The notes below the pieces were generated by a model. The model searched no databases, was not told where the DNA came from, and saw nothing but the letters and a program-made list of their open reading frames with translations. From an uncultured Christensenella sp. (GTDB lineage: Bacteria > Bacillota > Clostridia > Christensenellales > Borkfalkiaceae), in NCBI GenBank assembly GCA_910578065.1, contig CAJTPB010000001.1:214056-278055 (forward strand): a DNA stretch of 64,000 nucleotides, given 5' to 3'. Within the stretch, counting starts at the first letter, position 1; every line of letters starts with the position of its first letter. Both the position numbers and the translations under genes were made by a program. Of the stretch, positions 34,538 through 44,136 are shown piece after piece.

Positions 34538-34565
34538 CCCTCTCCCGAATGGGAGAGGGTTTTTT
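34538..34565 (+). terminator. Terminator of the LacI repressor gene
   Basis: CCCTCTCCC-GAAT-GGGAGAGGG is a perfect 9-bp hairpin followed by TTTTTT. It overlaps the stop of the convergent lipoprotein gene. Confidence 0.9.
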
Positions 34566-36291
34566 ATTGCTCTTCCGCTTGCGCCGACCGTTTTTCGAAG
34601 ATGCGGCAGATAAAATCGCCATTCGACCAACTGCTGTTGATCACGTTGCCGCCGTCCGTCTCCTTTTCCTCGGCAAGTTCGATGAATACGTAAATTTTGT
34701 CACCCGTATTCAAATTTGTAATTTCACGCATTTGGTTTGTGCCGTGCCCGTCTAAATGAATGAATTCCGAATATTTACATGCGCCGTCTTGCGTAAGCAC
34801 CGCGATACGTACGTTGGCGGAAGTATATAGATTTGCATGAGATTCGGCGGGAGTATATTTGTAGCCGAGCGCAACGGTATAACTTCCATTCGTTACGTTG
34901 CCGCCCACGGTGTACGCAAGCGTAGACCAATTTCCGTTCAGCCAGCCCCCTTTGATTTCGGAAATAACGTCGTTGCTGCCGTTTCTTACAAGCCAAGCGT
35001 CGCCGTTAAATTCGGTGCTTTTTGTAAAAGCAAACGATTCGCTATTCCCCGTGTTTCCCGGCAGCCTGCCCTCGGTCGGAGCGCTCCAATTATAATCGGT
35101 ATGCCCGAATTCCCAACCGCTCGTATTATCCGCAACGACGCCGTTTTTGTAATCGGAAACAAAATGATCCGGTTCGTAACGTTCGTCCGCTTCGCGGTAA
35201 TCGCACCCCGAACATGCCTTATGACGCATTCCCGTTTCGTACACAGTCGCTTGCTTATCGATAACGTAATCGAGCATGTGATCGATAGGCGCAGTCTTGT
35301 CGCGGCAAACCGAACACTCGGTATAGTGCTGCGTATCGTTAAATTTAGGTTGATATGTATGTTCGCCCGTTGCGGGAATTTCCCGCGTCTGCGTATCGGA
35401 ACAGCCTGTGCACGCATATACGCCGCTGCCCGCCTCGCCGCAGGTTGCCTCTTTCGTCGTTTCTTTCAGTTCGTAATGATGTTCGCCCGTCGACGGAATA
35501 ATTTCGTATTTAGTCGCGCCGCATTTGCATGCGTAATCGATGCGTCCGTCGTTCGCGCAGTCTGCTTCGCGGCGGTTCGTTTGCGTCCAATCCTCTTCGC
35601 CGTGCGGCGTTTTCTCCATTGCATAAGAACATCCGTCGTTGGAACATGCCTGCCAGTGTTCGTTCCCCTCGAATGCCCATTCGAGCGCATGCTTCCCCGT
35701 GGCGGCTATCGGTTTTTCCGCGGTGTTTTCGCAACCGGTGCACCGATAAAGCGCGATCCCCTCGCGCGCGCAGGTCGGCTCCGTTACCGTTTGAACAAAC
35801 GTATCGAAATGATGCTCGCCCGTTGCGGACATATTCTCTGTTTTTATTGCATGGCAGACTTCGCACTCGTACTTAATCTTGCCCGTTTCCGTACAAGTAG
35901 GCGCTTTCAGCTGACTCCCTTCGTCCCATTCGTGCCCGACATGAGCGGGAACGGATTCGGAATAGGTATCCCCGCAAACCGTGCAAGTGTACGTAATCGA
36001 ACCTTCTGCGGTAATATCGGGCTGATCCACTTCGCCGCCGTTCCACGAATGCGCTGTTGATTTTGCGATAAGTTCCGTTTTTGTTTCGCCGCACACGGTA
36101 CAGGTGTGCGTAGTTTCGCCCGTTTGCGCGCAAGTTGCCTCGCGCGTTACTTTCCCGTCGTCCCAAGCGTGTTCGGCGCAAGGCTTGTTCTGTTCGTCGC
36201 CGCAAGCGGCAAATCCCGTTGCAGAGCCTAAAATGCACAACGCCGATAAAACAACCAGACTGATTTTTCTTTTCATAATTTTTCTTTTCAT
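34564..36291 (-). CDS. Lipoprotein with CXXC repeats and a fructanase-like C-terminal domain
   Basis: This exported protein of about 575 residues has a signal peptide with the lipobox TGFAAC. About eight repeats of 40-60 residues follow, each with ATC...G...C..C and an ATGEH-like end (TCTVCGETKTE, CTGCENTAEKPIAATG). They look like zinc-ribbon-like surface repeats. The last 190 residues (after WEFGHTDYNW) resemble the C-terminus of the adjacent GH32 lipoprotein, suggesting a shared carbohydrate-binding module. The gene starts within a 15-bp duplication that gives two possible ATGs; I use 36291, because GGGG lies 6 bases upstream. It is the last gene of the transport operon. Confidence 0.65.
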   Translation of the reverse strand: MKRKIMKRKISLVVLSALCILGSATGFAACGDEQNKPCAEHAWDDGKVTREATCAQTGETTHTCTVCGETKTELIAKSTAHSWNGGEVDQPDITAEGSITYTCTVCGDTYSESVPAHVGHEWDEGSQLKAPTCTETGKIKYECEVCHAIKTENMSATGEHHFDTFVQTVTEPTCAREGIALYRCTGCENTAEKPIAATGKHALEWAFEGNEHWQACSNDGCSYAMEKTPHGEEDWTQTNRREADCANDGRIDYACKCGATKYEIIPSTGEHHYELKETTKEATCGEAGSGVYACTGCSDTQTREIPATGEHTYQPKFNDTQHYTECSVCRDKTAPIDHMLDYVIDKQATVYETGMRHKACSGCDYREADERYEPDHFVSDYKNGVVADNTSGWEFGHTDYNWSAPTEGRLPGNTGNSESFAFTKSTEFNGDAWLVRNGSNDVISEIKGGWLNGNWSTLAYTVGGNVTNGSYTVALGYKYTPAESHANLYTSANVRIAVLTQDGACKYSEFIHLDGHGTNQMREITNLNTGDKIYVFIELAEEKETDGGNVINSSWSNGDFICRIFEKRSAQAEEQ

Positions 36292-36312
36292 AATTTTCCC
36301 CATTTTGTTTTT

Positions 36313-39300
36313 TCAGTTCTGCGTAAGCGTATAGCTGAACGAACCGTTCTTATACCCCGTATCCTCGAACGCAAACATCAAATAAATTTTATCGCCCTCA
36401 TTCAGTTGTAATCCCGTTATCTTCTGCGACCAGCTTCCGCTCCCTCCGTCAATAAACCGATTTGCTTTAAAGTTTCCGTTTCCGTCCGTAACGACGAGCC
36501 GAAGGATCACGTGCGTCGTTTCCTGCCCGCCCTCGAAGGAGATATTTGCCTCCGCCGACATAGAAGTTTGCGCCGTATATACGATCGTCGCCCAACGTTC
36601 GGCGGAAAGCCACCCGCCTTTTAATTCCACGCCGTCTGCGATCCACGCGTCCGCCGTTTTATCCGTCAACTTAGAATAATCGAAAGACTCCCCGCCCTCG
36701 GCGTTCGCCTTGATCTCGCCGTCGCCGTTCCAAAAATATTCGACTACGCCGTATTCCCATCCGCCGGAAGGATTGCTTTCGATAGAAAAGTCCTTCGAAA
36801 AGTCGGCAAACGGTTCGTTCGGAACTGCGTTTTGAACGCGAACGGAAAAATTATAATTTGCAGCCGCCACGCCGTCGTCTGAAAGATAGCCCGCGTTTCT
36901 GATCGCAAACGAAATGCAATCCCCTTCCTTTACGGCAAGCGTAACCGTATCGTTTCGCCAATCCCAATCGCTTCCCAGCAGATATTCAAATATGCGGTTG
37001 CGGTTATGATACAGCTGCGTAAGAATATACCCGCCGTCCGATTCCGTGGGCTTTACTCCGAGGCTTACGCTTATCGTTCCCGTTTTGGTTGCGATATACG
37101 TGACCCCTGCCGAATAGTGCCCGCCCGTCTTGATCCAGTCCGCCTTTACTTCGAGATCGCTCGAAGCGGAAGGTTCGGTATACTTCACGTTCCACGCTTC
37201 GTCTGCGTTCTCGTTATAATTGGAGCACGGCTGCATTTCGTCGATCGATTTTCCGTAAGTATATACGAATCCGTTCGTGCCCTGCTCGCCGAAACTTTCC
37301 TGCGCCGTAACGAACGATTGATTGCCCGCCGTAACTTCCACATCGAACGCATGAACAAAATTCCGTTCGTTTACGCCGATCGGCAGCAAATTACTTTGTT
37401 CTTCGGCGGCGCCGCTGAGCAAGCTCAGCGAATAATTGCAAATCTTTCCGTTAAAATTTACGTATGCCGAAAACACGTCGCCGCTTTCCGCCTTTATTCC
37501 GCCGAAGACGCGGGCATACCCTTCTTTTACTTCTGCGGTTGAAACCGTTTCGCCGTTCTTTTGCACGACAAGCGTTCCCTCAACCGTTTTATCGGTTAAA
37601 GCTGCCAATGCGTTGAACGAGGCATACCCATCGCCCTCAACGCGCGCGCTTGCGCCTTTGTTTTCGCCGTTTGCTTTTGCGGAAATATTGCGCACGGGAA
37701 CGTAATGTGTTTGCGCGCCGTCAAGTGCGCCCGTAAGCGTTGCGTTCTCTTTTGCTTTTACGCGAACGGTAACCGTTTTTCCCGCTTTTACGTTTGCATA
37801 TCCGTATAGCGAAACCGCGTCTTTTCCGCTTGCGGAGGCAACCGTTTTCCCGTCGTTGATAAGTTCTATTTCCGTTTCGCCGCTCGTTAAAAATGCCGCG
37901 TCGGCGCTTACGTAACAATCGGTTTGCGGCGCGATCGAAAAATCTTTGCTTTCGCCGCCCGACAGGGCAAAACTGCCCGTAAAATCCAAATCGTTTTCGG
38001 AAGGCGCAAACATAGCGATGTCGGAAAATTCTACGATCCCGTCTTGCGCGAACAGCGCAATTCTGCGATTACCCACGTTGCGCACCTTAAACGTAAACGC
38101 CACACCCTCGATATAGAGCACGAAATTCGAGCCTTCGGCAAATACGTCTATCCGATAATCGGTATCCGCTTCGAGGGCAAGAAAATTATTCGCGATTTCG
38201 CTGTTCTGCCCATACTGCGCCTTGATCTTTCCCGCAAGCGGATTGATCGTTACCTTTACCGCATCGTACAAATTATCTTTTAACCCGAACACCAACCCAA
38301 ACTCGGAAACATCGGAAGAAAAATTGACGTTCATGCTGAAACGGTATTCGAGTTTTTCGTTCGCAACGGGATTAAATAAACTGTTGGAACTGATAAGCGA
38401 CAAGCTGTTCGCCGCTTCCCCCGCCTGATTTTTAAGAAGTAGCGGCTGTTTTACGTCGAAATGGGTTGCATATGCCTGCGGATAGGTAAGTGAAAGAACG
38501 CCGTCTTCGTTTTGCACAAGCCTGTGCGCCGTCAAATTTCCGCCCCATGCGTATTTATAAGTCGCGTTTACGTCCCGCTGCGCCGCCCAGCCGACGAGCA
38601 TCGTATCGCTTCCGCGCACCGCCTTGCCTGCGTAAAACACCTTGCTGTCAAGCTGCGGATTTGCAGGCGCACGCCACCCCTCGAAAGGATTTTCCGAGAT
38701 GAGGTAATACATACACCCCTTGCTGCCGTTGAGCGCATACGAAGAAACCGTCAACTCGTCGGTATCGCCCATGTTCAGATCTTGCGCGGAATAGGTGATA
38801 TAATTTCTTCCGTTCCACTCGAAATACGTAGGGCATTCCAACACGTTAAAGCCGCGCGTATCGGTATAAAGAATACGCGGCGCGCCCAGCACTTGCAGCC
38901 GTTCGTTTAAAGTAAACTGCGCAAGAACCGCGCGATCGTTTTTGCGCGTGGAAACGATGCAATAATAACATTCGTCCGTTTCGCTCCACCGCACTTCGGG
39001 ATCGCGGAAATCGTCGGCAAAGCCGTATTCGGCGGGCGAAAGAATAAAGTCCTCTTTCTTTACAAAGCTATCGAGATTCCCTTCCGAAACGGCAACGCGC
39101 ACCGTTTCCGCACCCGTTGCGGGGTGCCCCGTATAAAAGAACAAATAATCGCCGCCGTGCTTTACGATGCTGCCCGTGCCGATCATCGCCTCGCCGCTGT
39201 TGGAATCGCCTGCGGGAAGCGCAAGCCCCTTTTCCTCGTAATGGACGAAATCGGTCGTATCTACCCTGTAAACGGGGTGCGACGAAGTGCCGCCGCCGTC

Positions 39301-39552
39301 TTTCAGATAAAAAATATGATACACGCCGTTTTCATAAAAAGGCATGGTATCGCCTACACGGCTGCCGTCTTGCGGTTTATAAAACGCCGAATAGGTTGCA
39401 AGATTTTCAAGCTCGTTGGCGTTTTTCTCCGACAGGTCTTCACTCACGTAAGCGTAATCCTTTTCGATCCCCCCGCCGCACGCCGTAAACGCGCAAACGG
39501 AAAAGGCAAAAATACCCGAAAGAAGCGCGCATACAATCTTTTTCCCCTTCAT
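36313..39552 (-). CDS. GH32-type fructan hydrolase lipoprotein
   Basis: This 1079-residue protein has a lipobox (FTAC, Cys25) and should sit on the cell surface. The propeller has GDTMPFYENG (67-76) in place of the usual NDPNG, but Asp68 can serve as nucleophile. FRDPEV has Asp184, and LECPTYFEWNG has Glu239, so the catalytic triad is complete. A beta-sandwich follows to about 500, then repeated modules. The final 150 residues (from GGWEYGVVEYFW) match the neighbouring lipoprotein. AAGGGGA precedes the ATG. It could hydrolyse fructan oligomers for uptake by the ABC importer encoded upstream. Confidence 0.88.
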   Translation of the reverse strand: MKGKKIVCALLSGIFAFSVCAFTACGGGIEKDYAYVSEDLSEKNANELENLATYSAFYKPQDGSRVGDTMPFYENGVYHIFYLKDGGGTSSHPVYRVDTTDFVHYEEKGLALPAGDSNSGEAMIGTGSIVKHGGDYLFFYTGHPATGAETVRVAVSEGNLDSFVKKEDFILSPAEYGFADDFRDPEVRWSETDECYYCIVSTRKNDRAVLAQFTLNERLQVLGAPRILYTDTRGFNVLECPTYFEWNGRNYITYSAQDLNMGDTDELTVSSYALNGSKGCMYYLISENPFEGWRAPANPQLDSKVFYAGKAVRGSDTMLVGWAAQRDVNATYKYAWGGNLTAHRLVQNEDGVLSLTYPQAYATHFDVKQPLLLKNQAGEAANSLSLISSNSLFNPVANEKLEYRFSMNVNFSSDVSEFGLVFGLKDNLYDAVKVTINPLAGKIKAQYGQNSEIANNFLALEADTDYRIDVFAEGSNFVLYIEGVAFTFKVRNVGNRRIALFAQDGIVEFSDIAMFAPSENDLDFTGSFALSGGESKDFSIAPQTDCYVSADAAFLTSGETEIELINDGKTVASASGKDAVSLYGYANVKAGKTVTVRVKAKENATLTGALDGAQTHYVPVRNISAKANGENKGASARVEGDGYASFNALAALTDKTVEGTLVVQKNGETVSTAEVKEGYARVFGGIKAESGDVFSAYVNFNGKICNYSLSLLSGAAEEQSNLLPIGVNERNFVHAFDVEVTAGNQSFVTAQESFGEQGTNGFVYTYGKSIDEMQPCSNYNENADEAWNVKYTEPSASSDLEVKADWIKTGGHYSAGVTYIATKTGTISVSLGVKPTESDGGYILTQLYHNRNRIFEYLLGSDWDWRNDTVTLAVKEGDCISFAIRNAGYLSDDGVAAANYNFSVRVQNAVPNEPFADFSKDFSIESNPSGGWEYGVVEYFWNGDGEIKANAEGGESFDYSKLTDKTADAWIADGVELKGGWLSAERWATIVYTAQTSMSAEANISFEGGQETTHVILRLVVTDGNGNFKANRFIDGGSGSWSQKITGLQLNEGDKIYLMFAFEDTGYKNGSFSYTLTQN

Positions 39553-39563
39553 ATTTGATCCCC

Positions 39564-40886
39564 TTATTCGCCCGAAATCTTTGCGCCGTTCAATTCGGCG
39601 GCATGCACCTCGGTAACGGTTCCGCTGATCTGCTTGAACAGCGTTTTTATTTGATTTTGCCGATAAAAACGGAAGCTGACCGCCTGATTGTTCACAAGCA
39701 TTTCTACGATCGTACCGTCGCTGACGATCTCCACGTGATTTTTCCCGTTCGATTTCATTTCCAAAACGCGCTCGTCTGCCTGCTTGGTCAGGCTGTTGCG
39801 GATAATGCGCAGCTTTCCTTCGCCGAAGTCAAGCATAACGCTCCCGTGTTCGCTTTTCAATATTTCGATCTGCGAGTTTTTTTCCGCTATAAACGTCATG
39901 CGCGAAATTTCTACGCCGCCGCCTTCGCAAACGAATTTTCCGTTAACGGAAGTTACGGGCAATTCGCGTTTATAAAGGCTTAATAAGTTGTTCGTAAAAT
40001 GAAATTCCGCTTTGTTTCCGTTCAGCCGCATAATGCGGGGAATCGCAAGACAGCCGCTGTACGTACCGTCTACGGAAGAATTTCCGATCAAACTTTCTTT
40101 TTGCCAACCGAACAGAACGACGTCGCCGCCGTAACCGATCGCAAGGTTGGTCGCATAAAAACAGTTTACTCCGTAATCGACGAAATCCTCGTTTAAAACG
40201 GTCATCTCCTTTCCGTCGAACTCCCCGACAACATATTTTACCACATTCTCTTTGGCAAGCGAATATAATAGTACGATTTTGTTACCGAACACCGCAACGT
40301 TGGGGCATTCGGGAATATCCGTTTCGCTTTCGGGCGTAAAGAGAATGCCTTCGTACACCCAGCGGTCGAGCTGCTGATCGGTGGCACGGTAAAGGAAAAT
40401 ATGCCCTCTGTCGGAAATGCCCGCCATGACCATATAATGCGTGCCGTTCCACTCGAATACGAACGGATCGCGCCACTCTACTACGGGGAAAGGATGAACG
40501 TCGGCAAAAATACCGCAGCCGTTACGGCTTATTTGCGAGAACTTTTCGTCGGCATCGCAAATAAACTGCTTCGCATGACGCTGAACGGCGTCTTCCTCGA
40601 ACCCGATCGACGTGTAGTAAATCTTATATCCGTTCGGAACTTTTGCGGCGCACCCCGAAAAGCAGTAACGTTCGCCGTTTTTTATATCGGGCGAAAGTTT
40701 GATCCCCTTTCGCTTCCAATCGACTAAATTTTCACTCGTCGCATAAGCCCACTGAATGTTGCCCCAATCGCTCCCTTCGGGATTATACTGATAAAACAAA
40801 TGAAAGGTTTTTCCGTCGAAAACGGTCCCGTTCGGATCGTTCATCCAATTTTTTGCGGGAGCAAAATGTATTTTCGGTTTTTCCAT
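39564..40886 (-). CDS. Cytoplasmic GH32 fructosidase/sucrose hydrolase
   Basis: This 440-residue enzyme has no signal peptide and should cut imported fructo-oligosaccharides or sucrose(-phosphate) inside the cell. NWMNDPNG (13-20) has the nucleophile Asp, EWRDPF has Asp140 and IPECPN has Glu193. The C-terminal beta-sandwich begins near 320. I use the ATG at 40886 because AAGGAG stands 7 bases upstream; the longer frame adds 13 non-family residues. It lies downstream of the two permease genes and shares their operon. Confidence 0.93.
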   Translation of the reverse strand: MEKPKIHFAPAKNWMNDPNGTVFDGKTFHLFYQYNPEGSDWGNIQWAYATSENLVDWKRKGIKLSPDIKNGERYCFSGCAAKVPNGYKIYYTSIGFEEDAVQRHAKQFICDADEKFSQISRNGCGIFADVHPFPVVEWRDPFVFEWNGTHYMVMAGISDRGHIFLYRATDQQLDRWVYEGILFTPESETDIPECPNVAVFGNKIVLLYSLAKENVVKYVVGEFDGKEMTVLNEDFVDYGVNCFYATNLAIGYGGDVVLFGWQKESLIGNSSVDGTYSGCLAIPRIMRLNGNKAEFHFTNNLLSLYKRELPVTSVNGKFVCEGGGVEISRMTFIAEKNSQIEILKSEHGSVMLDFGEGKLRIIRNSLTKQADERVLEMKSNGKNHVEIVSDGTIVEMLVNNQAVSFRFYRQNQIKTLFKQISGTVTEVHAAELNGAKISGE

Positions 40887-40896
40887 AACTTTCTCC

Positions 40897-41805
40897 TTAC
40901 ATATCCTTAATGCCTTGCGTGGCAATTCCCTCGATATAGTATTTTTGCAAGCACATAAACACGACGAGTACGGGAACGGTAACTACGGCAAGCGATGCCA
41001 TTACCGTGCCCCAGTGATAGGGCGACGCCGTGCTGAACGATTTGATCGCAAGCTGCACGTTGAACCACTGACTGTTTGTTAAAGTTAAAAGCGGCCAGTA
41101 ATAATCGCCCCACTTTCCGATAAATTCCAATATGAACACCGTTACGAATACGGGAACGGCGGTGGGAACGATAATTCTGAAATAGGTCGTGAACGATCCC
41201 GCGCCGTCGATTTCCGCCGCCTCTATAAGCGCCGTAGGAACGCCGATAAAAAACTGACGGAACATGAAGATATAAAAGCAGCTGAAAAAGCCGGGCAAAA
41301 TTACCGCCAGCGGCGTATCGACCATTCCGAACGCCCGCACGACAAGATAAAGCGAAAGCGTGATTCCTTCGAAGGGAATGATCAACATGATAACGATAAA
41401 GTTATAAACCAGCTTATTTCCCTTAAAATTGATTTTGGCAAGCGCATACCCCGCCATCGAATTAACGACAAGCACGCCCAATACCGTGCCGAGCGCGTAC
41501 AGAAGCGTATTTCCGAAATATTGCAGCATGGGAATACGCGTGAATACCGACGCAAAATTAGAAAAAGTAAGATATTCGGGCATCAGATCGCCGAACGAAC
41601 CGATTTGCGAGGGAAGATCTCTTGCTGGATTGAACGCCGAAACAAACAGGAAGATGAGCGGAAAAAGAAACATGATCCCGAGCAAAGCGTTCACGATATA
41701 CATAACGACTTTGTGGACCGTCTTTTTGGTTTTTCCGTTCGTTTTTGCTTTTCTTTCCTTTTTCGAAGACGGTATTTTCAGTTCAGCCGTTACAACTTTT
41801 TCCAT
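40897..41805 (-). CDS. Sugar ABC transporter permease, MalG type (fructan importer)
   Basis: This 302-residue inner-membrane protein has six predicted membrane segments. The EAA loop is ALIEAAEIDGAGSFTTYFRI near 193-212, the contact site for the ATPase. It pairs with the MalF-type permease gene that ends one base upstream of its start. The first 40 residues are basic and unusual in length. GGGAGGG precedes the ATG. It belongs to the CUT1 family, which imports oligosaccharides. Confidence 0.93.
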   Translation of the reverse strand: MEKVVTAELKIPSSKKERKAKTNGKTKKTVHKVVMYIVNALLGIMFLFPLIFLFVSAFNPARDLPSQIGSFGDLMPEYLTFSNFASVFTRIPMLQYFGNTLLYALGTVLGVLVVNSMAGYALAKINFKGNKLVYNFIVIMLIIPFEGITLSLYLVVRAFGMVDTPLAVILPGFFSCFYIFMFRQFFIGVPTALIEAAEIDGAGSFTTYFRIIVPTAVPVFVTVFILEFIGKWGDYYWPLLTLTNSQWFNVQLAIKSFSTASPYHWGTVMASLAVVTVPVLVVFMCLQKYYIEGIATQGIKDM

Positions 41806-41806
41806 A

Positions 41807-42733
41807 TCAGCACCCTCCCCCGATCACTTCGGCGCGATAACTTTTATATCGATCGACGCCTTTCAACGCAAAATTTTTGCCTATGCTTGCAAGAACGAAA
41901 ACGACCGTAAACAGCATGGATATCGCCGAACCGTACCCCACAAGTTTTTCGCTCATACCCTTTTGAAAGATATAATACACGATCGTTATCGTGGAATAAT
42001 CCACGCCGCCGTCGGGCGTTAAAATTTGCACCTGCGTAAACATTTTAAACGCGCCTACAAGCGTGATCACCAAAACAAAACTCGAAATGGGAGCAATGCC
42101 GGGAAGCGTGATATCGGTAAATTTTTTCCACCCTGACGCGCCGTCGAGTTCCGCCGCCTCGTAAAGTTCTTTTGAAACGCCCTGCAACCCCGCAAGAATG
42201 ATGATCATTTGATATCCCGCGCCTTGCCAAACGGACATAAAGATTATGCAGAGCATCGCCTGCGCGGGATCGTTCAAAAATCCCTGCGGAGCGATTCCGA
42301 ACGTATTTATGATCAAGTTAAATACGCCGCCGTCTTCTTTATACAAAATTTCGAACAGAAGGGATACCACCGTCATAGAAGTGATAACGGGCGCAAAATA
42401 CGCAAGTTTGAATATGCCGTAGCCCTTATACGTCTTGTTTACCAAAAGCGCAAGCCCGAGCGCCAAAGCGCACTGCACGGGCACCGTGATAACCACAAAA
42501 AACAAAGTGTTTCCGATCGCTTTTCCGAACAGATCGTCGTGAAAGATATTCGCATAATTATCGAACGTAAATTTCATCGCTTCGGGACGGAGCATATAAA
42601 AATCGGTAAAACTGAACCCGAAGCACATAACGATCGGAACGATAAGAAATACGATGCCAAAGAGAACGGCAGGCAACATAAAGAGCCAACCTATTCGGTT
42701 GATCCTTTTCTGCCGTAAAGAAGTTTTACTCAT
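41807..42733 (-). CDS. Sugar ABC transporter permease, MalF type (fructan importer)
   Basis: This 308-residue permease has six membrane segments and the EAA loop LYEAAELDGASGWKKFTDIT near 190-209. I take the start at 42733, where AGAGAGGGG lies 6 bases upstream; the frame offers an ATG seven codons earlier without a ribosome site. It forms the channel with the MalG-type partner and takes sugar from the binding protein encoded upstream. Confidence 0.93.
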   Translation of the reverse strand: MSKTSLRQKRINRIGWLFMLPAVLFGIVFLIVPIVMCFGFSFTDFYMLRPEAMKFTFDNYANIFHDDLFGKAIGNTLFFVVITVPVQCALALGLALLVNKTYKGYGIFKLAYFAPVITSMTVVSLLFEILYKEDGGVFNLIINTFGIAPQGFLNDPAQAMLCIIFMSVWQGAGYQMIIILAGLQGVSKELYEAAELDGASGWKKFTDITLPGIAPISSFVLVITLVGAFKMFTQVQILTPDGGVDYSTITIVYYIFQKGMSEKLVGYGSAISMLFTVVFVLASIGKNFALKGVDRYKSYRAEVIGGGC

Positions 42734-42750
42734 ATTTCCCCTCTCTTTTC

Positions 42751-44136
42751 TCAATAAATCGTGATCTGTGCAATGCTCTTATCTATCAACTGCGCCGCCG
42801 TCGTTAAACGTTCTTTGATTTTGGATTGGCTGTCGTAATCCGTTCCCCGCAAAATGTTGTTGAGCGCTTTGCTCATTTCGGTGGAAAACACCTCGTAACC
42901 GACCGTTTTGGGGCGAAGCTGCGCCGAACGCAACAGCTGCGCTTTAATAATGCTGTACACGGGATACATTTCGTTTGTGCTGTCGCTGTATTCGGGCATG
43001 GTATCGTAAAGCGATTTTCTGCTGGGAGGCGATGCCGTATCGCGGGCGCAGCTCTCGCACGCTTCTACCGACGTGCAATATTTTATAAATTCAGATGCGG
43101 CAACCCGCTTTTCTGCCGAGCAGTTCTTGGTAATGCCGAGCGTCCAACCGCCGCAGGGCGCGGCAATGTTCCCCTCTTCATCGGCGGGATAAAACGTAAC
43201 GCCCCAATCCTGCATCTTGTCGCCGAGCGCAAGATATTCGGAAACATTTTGCGTTCCCGTAAGCGCCATGGCGGCAAGCGGCGTAGATGCGGAAAAATCT
43301 TTTCCCGATGCGCTCGAAGATACCGCCTTATCTTTTACAAGGCTTCTTAAATACATGCCCGCTTCCACGCCGGCGTTTCCGTCTAAATAGCCCGCCGTCG
43401 CCTTTCCCTCCGCATCGATTACCCCGTCCGTCCAAAGCGGCGTAAACGCATACGAAAGCCACTCGCCCGCGTCGCCCGCGATCTGCAAGCCGTAACAGGT
43501 TTTTTTATTTCCGATGGAAGAAGTAAGCGAGGTCGCGATCTCTTTTAATTCTTTGAACGTCCAAGCGTCTTCGATCTTATCGGGAACGGTTATCTTTTTG
43601 CTTTTGAGTATTTCTTTATTATAGAACACGCAAACGGTAGAATCGACAATGCTTAAAGCGTAAAGCCTATCGTTATATGTATTTTGCTCGTTTACGTAAG
43701 GGAGAAAATCGTCGGTATATCCCTCGTAAATATAGTTGTCGATCGGAATGATCACGCCCGCATTCGCATAGGTAGAAATAAACGGACCGTCAAGATAGAG
43801 CACGTCGGAAATGGTTCCGGAACTTGCCTGCAAACTTATGTTCTGTTCGTATTCGCGCCCGTTTCCGCGCGTGAGCGTTGTACAGGAAACCTTGATCCTT
43901 CCGCTGAAATCTTGATTAAATGCGGCGATCGTATCCGTCCACCACTTCTCCTGCGCATCGTTGCCCGTAGGGCGGGTAAGCGTGATCGATACTTCGCTGT
44001 CGGTCGTAAATGCTTCCCCCTTTTCCAGCCCGAGAAATTCACCCTTATCCGCACCGCCCGTATCGCCGCAGCCTGCCCCCAACACGGAAACAAGCGATAA
44101 AGCCGCACAGCATCCAACCGCTAAAATTTTCTTCAT
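42751..44136 (-). CDS. Sugar-binding lipoprotein of the fructan importer
   Basis: This 461-residue extracellular solute-binding protein (family 1) has a signal peptide and the lipobox LGAGCG. The body has WWTDTIAAFNQDFSGRIKV and LYALSIVDSTVCVFYNKEIL, typical of oligosaccharide-binding proteins. GGAGG precedes the ATG at 44136; the frame's earlier ATG adds seven residues. It delivers fructo-oligosaccharides (inferred from neighbours) to the two permeases. No ATPase gene is in the operon. Confidence 0.92.
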   Translation of the reverse strand: MKKILAVGCCAALSLVSVLGAGCGDTGGADKGEFLGLEKGEAFTTDSEVSITLTRPTGNDAQEKWWTDTIAAFNQDFSGRIKVSCTTLTRGNGREYEQNISLQASSGTISDVLYLDGPFISTYANAGVIIPIDNYIYEGYTDDFLPYVNEQNTYNDRLYALSIVDSTVCVFYNKEILKSKKITVPDKIEDAWTFKELKEIATSLTSSIGNKKTCYGLQIAGDAGEWLSYAFTPLWTDGVIDAEGKATAGYLDGNAGVEAGMYLRSLVKDKAVSSSASGKDFSASTPLAAMALTGTQNVSEYLALGDKMQDWGVTFYPADEEGNIAAPCGGWTLGITKNCSAEKRVAASEFIKYCTSVEACESCARDTASPPSRKSLYDTMPEYSDSTNEMYPVYSIIKAQLLRSAQLRPKTVGYEVFSTEMSKALNNILRGTDYDSQSKIKERLTTAAQLIDKSIAQITIY

